Assembly: GCA_018380885.1 (NCBI GenBank)
Contig: JAGZSY010000004.1
Coordinates: forward strand, 278,417 to 342,416
DNA from: Enterocloster asparagiformis
GTDB lineage: Bacteria; Bacillota; Clostridia; Lachnospirales; Lachnospiraceae
DNA: 64,000 nt
Direction of reading: 5' to 3'
Position numbers and translations under genes: made by a program. This document shows positions 57,370 through 64,000 of the stretch, piece after piece. How positions within the stretch are numbered: position 1 is the stretch's first letter; every line of letters begins with the position of its first letter. Below the pieces are notes generated by a model, which saw only the letters and a list, made by a program, of their open reading frames with translations, was not told the origin of the DNA and did not search any database.

Positions 57370-58080
57370 ATGAATTATCTGGATATTGCCAACAGTGGAT
57401 TTATGTTTATACTCTGCGCTGTTCCGGTATGTGTGATTCTGGTACAGACGATCCTGTTTATCCGTCTGGCTTGGAAACAGGGCATTGAAATTGGTTTTGA
57501 TGAGGAGAAGATGAAGCAGTGCGTAAAGACGTCGGCCACCTTCTCCATTATCCCCAGTCTGACGCTGGTCACCCTTTTGGTGGCTCTGTCCGTCAGCATC
57601 GGCAAGTTCTTTCCCTGGCTGCGCCTCAGCAACATCGGGGCGGGCGCCTATGAGGCGGTAGCCGCCGGAGTGGGCCTCTCGGCCACCGGAGCCACGGATT
57701 ACAGCGAGCTGACTCTGGCCGGTTTCCTGACCATCATGATGTGTATGAACCTGGGAATGTCGGTTGCGCCGCTCAACACGCTGATCACGCTCAAGTCCTA
57801 CGACAAAACGCTGCGCAAGGCGAAGAAGTCCAACCCATTCATGGTCATCGGCACCGCGGCCGCCTTTACCGGCATCATCGCGCGCCTCACGATCCCGTAC
57901 TATGTGAATGTGACGGCTGTGCTTCCCTTTATCGCCACCATCACCGGCGCGATTGTGATGTTCACCTGTAACCTGATCGGAAAGAAACACAGTATGTTCA
58001 AGGAATTCGGCCTGTCGTTCGGAATCATCGCTGGTGTGCTCATGTGTATCATTGTGTCAGCGGCCGGGATTGTAAAGTGA
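57370..58080 (+). CDS. Membrane protein, probably DUF5058 family (transport-like)
   Basis: A 236-residue protein with about six membrane segments; residues 1-35 include FMFILCAVPVCVILVQTILF. Its segment GVGLSATGATDYSELTLAG faces a charged loop. I believe it belongs to DUF5058, but this is recalled, not tested. It lies 18 bases after the lyase and 16 bases (start to start codon) before a second small membrane protein, so the two may form one split transporter for the operon's substrate. Confidence 0.7.
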   Translation: MNYLDIANSGFMFILCAVPVCVILVQTILFIRLAWKQGIEIGFDEEKMKQCVKTSATFSIIPSLTLVTLLVALSVSIGKFFPWLRLSNIGAGAYEAVAAGVGLSATGATDYSELTLAGFLTIMMCMNLGMSVAPLNTLITLKSYDKTLRKAKKSNPFMVIGTAAAFTGIIARLTIPYYVNVTAVLPFIATITGAIVMFTCNLIGKKHSMFKEFGLSFGIIAGVLMCIIVSAAGIVK

Positions 58081-58096
58081 TAAGGAGGATATGAGC

Positions 58097-58801
58097 ATGG
58101 GAAAGAAGCAGGAAAATGCGGCTGAGGGTTCCATTTTCAGCGCATACGACAATAAAGTCCACTATTATGGCCGGGTGACCATGGCGCTGGCCCTGACGAC
58201 GATGTTTCTGCCCGTTTTGGGCGTGGCGCTGCGCTACCAGGTAGCTATTGACTGGGCGGAGGTAGCGGTGGCCACGGGCGGCATCCTGGCGGCCTTCGGG
58301 CTGAATGGGCTGGTGGAGCCGTTTACCTTCGCCCCGGTGCTGGGAGCGGGAGCCACCTATATGGCGTTCACCACCGGCAATGTGGGGCAGATGAAGGTCC
58401 CCTGCGTAGTCAACAGCCAGGGAATCATGGGAGTGGAGGCTGGTACCAAGGAAGGTGACGTGGTGGCCACCCTGGCGGTGGGCGTCTCCACGCTGATCTC
58501 CACCATCATGGTGGCGCTGGCAATGGTGTTCGTCACCATTATCTATCCGGTGCTGTCCCATCCGGTGATCGCACCCGGCATCAACAACGTTATGGCGGCC
58601 CTGTTCGGAGCCCTTGGCGTGATGATTTTTATGAAGGACCCCAAGGTGGCCTCCGTGCCTTACCTGGTGGGCGCCGTCATCGCGGCGGTTATGGGCGTGG
58701 GCTGGTTCAACGCTCAGGCGCTGTGGATGATGCTCCTGCTCATCGTGATCGCGGTGGTGTGGGCATACCAACTCTTTAAAAAAGGAGCTTTGAAGAAATA
58801 A
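58097..58801 (+). CDS. Paired small membrane protein (transport-like)
   Basis: A 234-residue protein with about six membrane segments and a charged N-terminal tail (about 1-30). ATG 58097 is eight bases from AGGAGG; ATG 58091 is too close. Length and topology mirror the preceding protein, and a Gly-rich stretch GLVEPFTFAPVLGAGATY sits between helices. No family was recognised. Its stop is followed by one base before the dehydrogenase start, arguing for a common function. Confidence 0.65.
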   Translation: MGKKQENAAEGSIFSAYDNKVHYYGRVTMALALTTMFLPVLGVALRYQVAIDWAEVAVATGGILAAFGLNGLVEPFTFAPVLGAGATYMAFTTGNVGQMKVPCVVNSQGIMGVEAGTKEGDVVATLAVGVSTLISTIMVALAMVFVTIIYPVLSHPVIAPGINNVMAALFGALGVMIFMKDPKVASVPYLVGAVIAAVMGVGWFNAQALWMMLLLIVIAVVWAYQLFKKGALKK

Positions 58802-58802
58802 T

Positions 58803-59834
58803 ATGGACCAAAAAATAGCAGTTATTGGAAGCGGCGCCACAGGCTGCGCCACGGCCGCGTACCTGGGATTGAACGGGTGGGAGGTGACTCTCTGCGACAC
58901 GGAGGAGCAGGCGGAGGATTTCCCGGCGATCCGTAGCCAGGGAGGGATTTATCTGGAGGGAGCCCTCGGGGCAAAATATCCATATATGCCCTGCTGCATG
59001 ACCACAGATTTTGAGCAGGCGCTCAGGGAAAACCGGCGGATTATTGTCTGTGTTTCCTACGGCAGACAGGAGGAAATCGCCCGTCGCTGCGGCCCGTATG
59101 TGAGGGAGGACCACGTGTTTTTGCTGTCGCCCGGCAATCTGGGATCGGTGATCATGCGCAGGCATTTTAAGGAGAACTCGGCGATCGGGGAACTGTCCGG
59201 GAACCTGTGGGCCTGCCGCAGGAAGCGGGCCGGTGTGGTCACAGTGGCCCTGCCCCTTGGAACCGTGCGTGCAGCGGCCTACCCGTCGGAGGATTATCCG
59301 AGGCTGGAAAACGCATTTGGCGATGTGTTTTCCATGGAGAGGGGAGAAAATATTATAGAGGCTGCTCTGAATTCCCCCAATGTGACCAGCCACCTGGCGG
59401 GCGCTGTGCTCAACGCGGTGTCCATCGAGCGGAAGAACAAGGAGTTCTGCCTGTTTATGGACGGAATGGGCCAGGTGCTGGTGGAATGCATCGACCAGCT
59501 GGAGGAGGAGCGGGACCGTGTGCTTCGGACGGCGGGACTTCAGATTTACAAGGACCGCTCCCGGGGGTTGATGGAGCGCATTATGGAGTACGGCAGTCAT
59601 CCGGAGCTGGATATATTCCGCTCGCTGGACGGGCCGTCGGATTTCAGCCACCGCTACGTAGCCGAGGATGCGTCCTGCGGCGTGGCGATGCTGATCTCCC
59701 TGGCCAGGCATTACGGCGTGCCGGTTGCGCTCACAGAAGCCTTTTTCCAGATATCAGGAAGAATCAACCGTACGGATTACGGAGAGACCGGGCGGACGCT
59801 GGAGAATCTGCGGCTGCAGCCGGATTGCATGTAA
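58803..59834 (+). CDS. Opine (octopine/nopaline-type) dehydrogenase family protein
   Basis: A 343-residue NAD(P)-dependent enzyme. The N-terminal Rossmann motif is IAVIGSGATGCATAAYL (about 5-21). The C-terminal octopine dehydrogenase domain (about 180-330) has NSPNVTSHLAGAVLNA, whose His197 aligns with the catalytic His of the family, and RYVAEDASCGVAMLISLAR. Opine dehydrogenases reversibly join an amino acid to a keto acid; in a catabolic operon the reverse reaction would release them. Last gene of the operon, before a strong hairpin. Confidence 0.87.
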   Translation: MDQKIAVIGSGATGCATAAYLGLNGWEVTLCDTEEQAEDFPAIRSQGGIYLEGALGAKYPYMPCCMTTDFEQALRENRRIIVCVSYGRQEEIARRCGPYVREDHVFLLSPGNLGSVIMRRHFKENSAIGELSGNLWACRRKRAGVVTVALPLGTVRAAAYPSEDYPRLENAFGDVFSMERGENIIEAALNSPNVTSHLAGAVLNAVSIERKNKEFCLFMDGMGQVLVECIDQLEEERDRVLRTAGLQIYKDRSRGLMERIMEYGSHPELDIFRSLDGPSDFSHRYVAEDASCGVAMLISLARHYGVPVALTEAFFQISGRINRTDYGETGRTLENLRLQPDCM

Positions 59835-59846
59835 AATAGTTCTGAA

Positions 59847-59894
59847 TAAACAGAAGGCCGGATTCGCATACTCGCGAATCCGACCTTCTGTTTA
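59847..59894 (+). terminator. Terminator of the opine-dehydrogenase operon
   Basis: A 21-base stem (59847-59867 with 59874-59894) has a single mismatch and a six-base loop. The U-tract is short (CTGTTTATG). Position 12 bases after the stop fits. Confidence 0.75.
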
Positions 59895-60004
59895 TGTTGA
59901 TGGCAGATCGGTCTGTCATATCCGGCTTGCCGTTGCGGTTTCTGCTTGCGTCCCGCATTTTCACGTAGCTCCTTTGAGTCTCCCTTGATTTTGGGAAACA
60001 GTCC

Positions 60005-60019
60005 GCAGGCACAGCCTGC
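60005..60019. repeat. Hairpin GCAGGC-ACA-GCCTGC
   Basis: A perfect six-base stem around ACA. The core GGCACAGCCTGC is identical to that in each unit of the tandem repeat at 21774. It lies 27 bases past the end of the minus-strand cmpB-type gene. Confidence 0.5.
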
Positions 60020-60046
60020 AGCCGGCACGTTTCACACCCGCGACGC

Positions 60047-61174
60047 CTATTTTTTCTCCCTCGCCTTTTTCCCCGCATTCTCCCGCAATTCCTTCAGGGC
60101 CTCGCCGAACCGCGACGAGGAGGCCGACGGGTTGCCCTTTAAGAGGCTGCGGCGGTAGAAATCCATGTGAGAGGAGAGTTGGCGGCGCTTCTCGGTGACA
60201 GCGGACAGTCTTTGACCCAGGGCTTCCAATTTTTCCCTGTACTCCTGCTCCCGGACTCTGTGTCCAGCCTCCCCAGCGGCTTCCCTGCCCGGGTCAGCTT
60301 CCAGCCGCTGGGCCAGCGCGCTGGATACACGTGCTGCCGCGTCCTCGGTGAGAGAGGAGAGGCGTTCCGCGGTCCGGGCCACCTTGTCGGCAGTGTCGCC
60401 CACCAGTTCGCCCATGCGCTCCGCAGTATCCTCCACAAACTCGCTGATGCGGGCCGCTTTGTCCTCCATGCGGCTGACAGTGGATTCGCTGATGGTGCTG
60501 GCCTTTGCTACCGCACCGGTCTTTAAAAGATCCAGCCGCTGGGCTGCCTCATCGCGCACCTCGGATACCCGCTGGCTGGTCTCGCTCTTGAGCAGGGCCA
60601 TCTGAACCTGGATGTCGTCCAACTCGGCGCGCATCCTGGTCATGGTATCCAACACCTTGGCCAGATCCAGAGCCGCGCGCACGGACTGCACGGAATCAGC
60701 TGTGAACATGACGGTGACCGCCCCCACCGTGATCAGGGCTGGGATGGGGTGGAGCAGCAGTATCAGCCGGGAGATCGGCGGATGTACGACCTCCGTGAGA
60801 AAAATGGTCAGAAATCCCCAGGCGATGGAGGAGCTCAGGCAGATATATCCGTTCAGATTAAAGCGCTGGTTGCTGTAATCCCAGTATTTCATCTTGAACA
60901 GCCGCTCCATAGCCCAGCCGGTGACGTACTCCAACACCGTGGCGGCGATCATGCCGGAAATGTACACCAGAAACACGTTGTGCTGCAACGGCAGGGAGAC
61001 CCACAGCATCATCACGGCCCCGGTGCCGTACAGCGGCAGCATGGGCAGGCGCAGAAAGCCGCGGTTCACAAAACGCCGCGTCTTGCAGGACACATAGGTG
61101 GACTCAAAAATCCAGCCGAAAAAGCAGTAAGTGTAAAAAATCAGCAGCCATTGGTACCAGGTATAAGTATACAT
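60047..61174 (-). CDS. Putative ABC-transporter type IV (CmpB family) membrane protein with coiled coil
   Basis: A 375-residue protein. Residues 1 to about 180 hold five to six membrane segments of the ABC_trans_CmpB family (QWLLIFYTYCFFGWIFEST and GFLRLPMLPLYGTGAVMM). Residues about 185-340 form a long charged coiled coil with Arg, Glu and Asp. The two regions together suggest a membrane anchor with a cytoplasmic or extracellular rod. The GGATGG site and the promoter at 61216 lie upstream. Function unknown. Confidence 0.83.
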   Translation of the reverse strand: MYTYTWYQWLLIFYTYCFFGWIFESTYVSCKTRRFVNRGFLRLPMLPLYGTGAVMMLWVSLPLQHNVFLVYISGMIAATVLEYVTGWAMERLFKMKYWDYSNQRFNLNGYICLSSSIAWGFLTIFLTEVVHPPISRLILLLHPIPALITVGAVTVMFTADSVQSVRAALDLAKVLDTMTRMRAELDDIQVQMALLKSETSQRVSEVRDEAAQRLDLLKTGAVAKASTISESTVSRMEDKAARISEFVEDTAERMGELVGDTADKVARTAERLSSLTEDAAARVSSALAQRLEADPGREAAGEAGHRVREQEYREKLEALGQRLSAVTEKRRQLSSHMDFYRRSLLKGNPSASSSRFGEALKELRENAGKKAREKK

Positions 61175-61215
61175 TTCAATCCATCCTTTATTCCGTCGAT
61201 TAAAATACTGTTATC

Positions 61216-61244
61216 ATCATACTTTGTTTTGCAGAAAAAATCAA
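61216..61244 (-). promoter_or_regulatory. Promoter of the cmpB-type gene
   Basis: Read on the minus strand, TTGATT (61244-61239), 17-base spacer, TATGAT (61221-61216), 42 bases before the start codon. Confidence 0.7.
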
Positions 61245-61270
61245 CGTATGTTCGCCGGCACGGCTTCTGG

Positions 61271-62137
61271 TCACCAGTCTACGACCCGGTTAAAAATATT
61301 TGCCTGTTCCGTGCTGGTCCGCCGCAGATAAATGTGGGTGGTCTCTATGCTATCATGCCCAAGTAAGTCCGAAAGAAATGCAATATCGCCGCCGCTTTCA
61401 ATAAAATTTTTGGCGAAGCGGTGGCGGAAGGAGTGGGGATATACTACTTGCGGATTCAGATTATATCGGACAGCAAAGGTTTTTAACTGGGTGCGGACCC
61501 CGGAAATAGAGATGCGGCGGCCTAGATGGCTGATAAACAGCGGGCCGGAGGATCTCTCCTCCCAGGCCAGCCAATCCAGGCAGGTTTTGCGCAGGGAGGA
61601 GGGGATATAGATTCGCCTGATTTTATTTCCCTTTGAGTAGAGGTCCCGATAACCCGTCTGCACGTCCTCTGCGTTCAATTCCACCAGCTCGCTGACGCGC
61701 ACGCCGGTGGCAGTGATCAGACGCACAATAAAGTAAAAGGTGTACTGCTCGTCCTCCCAGAGGCGGCGTTTCAGGTATTCATAGTCGGCCTGGCTGATAA
61801 CGTGGTCGATATAGGGCTTCTGCTGGAGGCGGACAGCGGGGATTTTATAGTCGTGGATATCCTGCGATTTCAGGAAACAATTCAGGGCGCGGATGCGCAT
61901 GTTGACGGTCTGGGGGCGGTAACGCTCCATCAGGTAGACCTTATAAAGACTGACGTTATTGTGATCCAGCACAGGGTAGCGGGAGAAAAAGGCGCTCACG
62001 CCGTAGAGGTAGGCTAAGATGGTATTGGGCGACAGATTGTTCGCGGTCATGTACTGGCGGAATGTCCCGAGCAACGCGGTAAGGTCCCCGCGGGGCAGGA
62101 TGGGAGAGGGAGGGGAATCAGAGGGGAATACGCCCAT
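61271..62137 (-). CDS. Tyrosine recombinase (XerD-like site-specific integrase)
   Basis: A 288-residue recombinase. The catalytic set is complete: Arg147 (ATGVRVSEL), Lys169 (YSKGNK), His235 and Arg238 (HSFRHR), His261 (LLGHDS) and Tyr270 (THIYLRR). The SAM-like DNA-binding domain covers about 15-105. ATG 62137 follows AAAGGAGC; the longer frame to 62209 begins inside the terminator stem of the neighbouring gene. No phage or conjugation genes are near, so it may be a stand-alone inversion-type or chromosome-dimer-type recombinase. Confidence 0.9.
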   Translation of the reverse strand: MGVFPSDSPPSPILPRGDLTALLGTFRQYMTANNLSPNTILAYLYGVSAFFSRYPVLDHNNVSLYKVYLMERYRPQTVNMRIRALNCFLKSQDIHDYKIPAVRLQQKPYIDHVISQADYEYLKRRLWEDEQYTFYFIVRLITATGVRVSELVELNAEDVQTGYRDLYSKGNKIRRIYIPSSLRKTCLDWLAWEERSSGPLFISHLGRRISISGVRTQLKTFAVRYNLNPQVVYPHSFRHRFAKNFIESGGDIAFLSDLLGHDSIETTHIYLRRTSTEQANIFNRVVDW

Positions 62138-62200
62138 ATTAAGCTGCTCCTTTTCGATTTTGCCACAGTGATGCGCAGATAAAGGCATCGGATAAAAGAA

Positions 62201-62232
62201 CTGCACCATAACATTTTACGGTTATGGTGCAG
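62201..62232 (-). terminator. Terminator of the cell-wall-binding protein gene
   Basis: CTGCACCATAAC (62201-62212) and GTTATGGTGCAG (62221-62232) are perfect complements around eight bases. On the minus strand TTCTTTTAT follows; on plus GCGCTTTTT follows. It lies 39 bases past the repeat-protein stop and before the recombinase start. Confidence 0.75.
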
Positions 62233-62271
62233 CGCTTTTTAGCAATTAGAATTTTCTGACAAACTTATGAA

Positions 62272-63978
62272 TTAGTCCTCGAGGACGATCTTGGTAATAG
62301 CGTAGTCACTGTTTACCGTGATCTTATAGCCATCGCCGTCTTTGACGGTCTTGCCCTTGGCTACGGTACCGGAGGCATTGATTACGCGGCAGTCCTTGGT
62401 TACATCGGTATCGAATACCCAGGTTTTCTGATCCTTCTTGTAATCGGGGTCGCCGCTCTTCTGGAGCTCTCCATCAAATTTTTTGATGAAGTCTGAGATG
62501 TCACGACGAACCTTGCCGTTGTCTGTATCACCAACTACAACATCATCTTCAGTTACTACGATATCATATTTGTCTTCCTTGTCAGCCTTGATTAATTTAC
62601 CGCCGACATAATACTTCTTATCGTCCAGACCGGTAATGCCAACACCCTTTTCATTGCTGGTGGTCTTGAACTTGAAGGTGAAGGTATCGCCATCCAGATT
62701 GATGGTCTGCTTGCCGGTCTTCATAGCACCGTCGTCAGAACCGCCGAAATAATAGAATGCGTATTTGCCATCCTTTAAGTCTGAACCAAGTTTTGCAACA
62801 GTTGTGTTGAACTCGTCTTCATTCTCGTAAGGAAGATCAGCGTCATCGCTGGCAATCTTCTGTACAATCTTAGTATTATCCGTACCATCCATCTCCAGGA
62901 GAGCCAGTCCGCTGATCATGCGGCCATACTCGTCAAAGGCATACTTTTTGCCCTTATAGCGCTCGATGGTATTGGTGTAAAGGTTGCCGTCGGAATCCGC
63001 ATAGTACCAGTACTCAGCATCTTCTTCATACTTATCCTGGTGCAGGTAATAACCGGGAACCACCTTGAACCAGCTCTTGGAATAGCGTGCGCCGTCCTCC
63101 GGGCTGCTGTAATACATGAAGGAACTGCTGTAGGTAGCGCTTCCCTGAGTGGAGATGATCGGATTGCCATCGCTGTCGGTAGCGGTATTGGTCTTTTTAG
63201 TACTCTTATCAACCGGACTTAAATTTGTATTCCAGGAGGCGATCATACGACCATACTTATCAAAGCCATATTTCCGGCCGTTGATGTTCTTTCCTTTGTG
63301 CTCGCCCTGCTTCTTACCGGAAGCCTTGAAGTAGAAGTATCTGTCCTGTTCCTCATCCCAGAAATCGTCTCCGGGCTGAGCCTCATCGGCATCCTCATCA
63401 GTGATGGAGATCAGAGCAAAGTCGCCCGCTACCATTGCACCGTCATCTTCGCCGCCGAAGTAGTAGTCACAGGTCTGCCAGGCATCGTCCTCGTCGTCTC
63501 TCTCAAAAGAGGAGTTAACCCATCCGAACAGCATCTTGCCGTCTGTATCAAAGGCATATTTCTTGCCGTTGATTGTTTTGGGGGAAATGGTGGTAGAGGA
63601 ATCGCTTCTCTTGTAAGCTTTACCATTGGCCTGGAAATAGTACCAGTAATGATCCGGCTCGTCATCTTCGCCGGCGTCCTCGTTCTCAATCGCTACCCAC
63701 TGGTTGCGAACCATAGCGCCGTTGGCATCTACATAATAATAGTCGTCGTCATCCTCGATCAGCATATCGGTGGCCATCTCGCCGCTGTCATCCAGCCAGA
63801 ACCAGTTATCACCCGATTTTTTCCAGGAATCCGTCACCCGATCGCCATTCTTGTCATAATAAACCCAAGTCCCATCTTCCTCAGCCCAACCCTGAGCCGC
63901 GAAAGAGGTCATGGATGCACCAATGGCGAGCAGTGCTGCTGTGGATAATACAGCAACTAATTTTGTCTGCTTTCTCAT
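62272..63978 (-). CDS. Secreted cell-wall/choline-binding repeat protein
   Basis: A 568-residue exported protein. The signal peptide ends near TSFAAQ (about residue 28). Residues about 30-400 carry repeated 20-residue motifs with aromatic and Gly residues: YYDKNGDRVTDSW, YVDANGAMVRNQW, AFDTDGKMLFGWV, GFDKYGRMIASW, AFDEYGRMISGLA. These resemble choline/glucan-binding repeats of Gram-positive surface proteins. The intervening stretches are rich in Asp and Glu. The C-terminal 170 residues lack repeats and may be the effector part. There is no LPXTG anchor. A GGAGAG site precedes the start; its upstream promoter lies outside the window. Confidence 0.87.
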   Translation of the reverse strand: MRKQTKLVAVLSTAALLAIGASMTSFAAQGWAEEDGTWVYYDKNGDRVTDSWKKSGDNWFWLDDSGEMATDMLIEDDDDYYYVDANGAMVRNQWVAIENEDAGEDDEPDHYWYYFQANGKAYKRSDSSTTISPKTINGKKYAFDTDGKMLFGWVNSSFERDDEDDAWQTCDYYFGGEDDGAMVAGDFALISITDEDADEAQPGDDFWDEEQDRYFYFKASGKKQGEHKGKNINGRKYGFDKYGRMIASWNTNLSPVDKSTKKTNTATDSDGNPIISTQGSATYSSSFMYYSSPEDGARYSKSWFKVVPGYYLHQDKYEEDAEYWYYADSDGNLYTNTIERYKGKKYAFDEYGRMISGLALLEMDGTDNTKIVQKIASDDADLPYENEDEFNTTVAKLGSDLKDGKYAFYYFGGSDDGAMKTGKQTINLDGDTFTFKFKTTSNEKGVGITGLDDKKYYVGGKLIKADKEDKYDIVVTEDDVVVGDTDNGKVRRDISDFIKKFDGELQKSGDPDYKKDQKTWVFDTDVTKDCRVINASGTVAKGKTVKDGDGYKITVNSDYAITKIVLED

Positions 63979-64000
63979 AATTAATGCACTCTCCTTTTTC

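Noticed and set aside
61271..62137. Tyrosine recombinase considered as the integrase of a prophage or conjugative element
   Set aside because: There are no phage, relaxase or tRNA attachment features around it in the window.
63298..63948. Plus-strand frame of 216 codons with hydrophobic stretches
   Set aside because: It is the complement of the Asp/Glu/Tyr-rich repeats of the cell-wall-binding gene, which reads as Val/Ile-rich on the other strand.

Overview
The window looks like a chromosomal segment from an anaerobic, low-oxygen-adapted Firmicute, most likely a gut-type member of Lachnospiraceae (Clostridium cluster XIVa). The reasons are strong AGGAGG ribosome binding sites, canonical TTGACA/TATAAT-type promoters, a clostridial V-type ATPase operon, a CotS-like spore-coat kinase, VanW, XapX and DUF4080 proteins, lipoprotein-type (lipobox) solute-binding proteins and GC-rich coding sequence with AT-rich promoters. 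No rRNA, tRNA, CRISPR array or intact insertion sequence was seen. This taxonomic call is inference from gene content, not a database match.

Layout. 1-4.2 kb: an RND efflux adaptor and permease. 4.3-13.2 kb: a nine-gene V-type ATPase operon in exactly the Enterococcus hirae order ntpFIKECGABD, with Na+-type ligands in the K rotor subunit. 13.1-13.6 kb: a gene-free stretch full of inverted repeats. 13.6-21.7 kb: a sugar locus with a TIM-barrel isomerase/epimerase, a LacI repressor, a Gfo/Idh/MocA dehydrogenase, a ribose-type ABC importer (binding protein, ATPase, permease) and a ROK kinase, linked by shared TGTAAA-N-TTTACA palindromes. 21.7-23.0 kb: hairpins, a 41-bp tandem repeat and a Sua5-type tRNA t6A enzyme. 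23.0-27.0 kb: a FadR/GntR regulator and a GlpA-like/GlpB-like/DUF1667 flavoprotein operon with N3-spaced operators. 27.2-30.3 kb: dCMP deaminase, a B12-radical SAM DUF4080 protein and endonuclease III.

30.4-36.2 kb: nanE and an RpiR regulator diverge from an iron/hexose-phosphate (AfuABC-like) ABC importer. 36.4-38.1 kb: nitroreductase and a CdaR-type regulator. 38.3-46.2 kb: a BMP-type (nucleoside) ABC importer with an NTF2-like protein, a DapA-family aldolase, a PfkB kinase and deoxyribose-phosphate aldolase. 46.5-51.7 kb: exonuclease, a 36-residue membrane peptide, VanW, an AIRS_C-like protein, an Lrp regulator, an aminotransferase and TrmL, mostly translationally coupled. 51.9-55.0 kb: CotS-like kinase, XapX protein and phosphoglucomutase.

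55.2-59.9 kb is the most novel-looking unit: a FadR-type regulator with a textbook operator on its own promoter, a cysteine-desulfidase-family lyase, two small paired membrane proteins and an opine-dehydrogenase-family enzyme. It reads as an uptake-and-breakdown system for an N-alkylated amino acid or related compound. 60.0-64.0 kb, all on the minus strand: a CmpB-family membrane/coiled-coil protein, a complete tyrosine recombinase and a secreted cell-wall-binding repeat protein.
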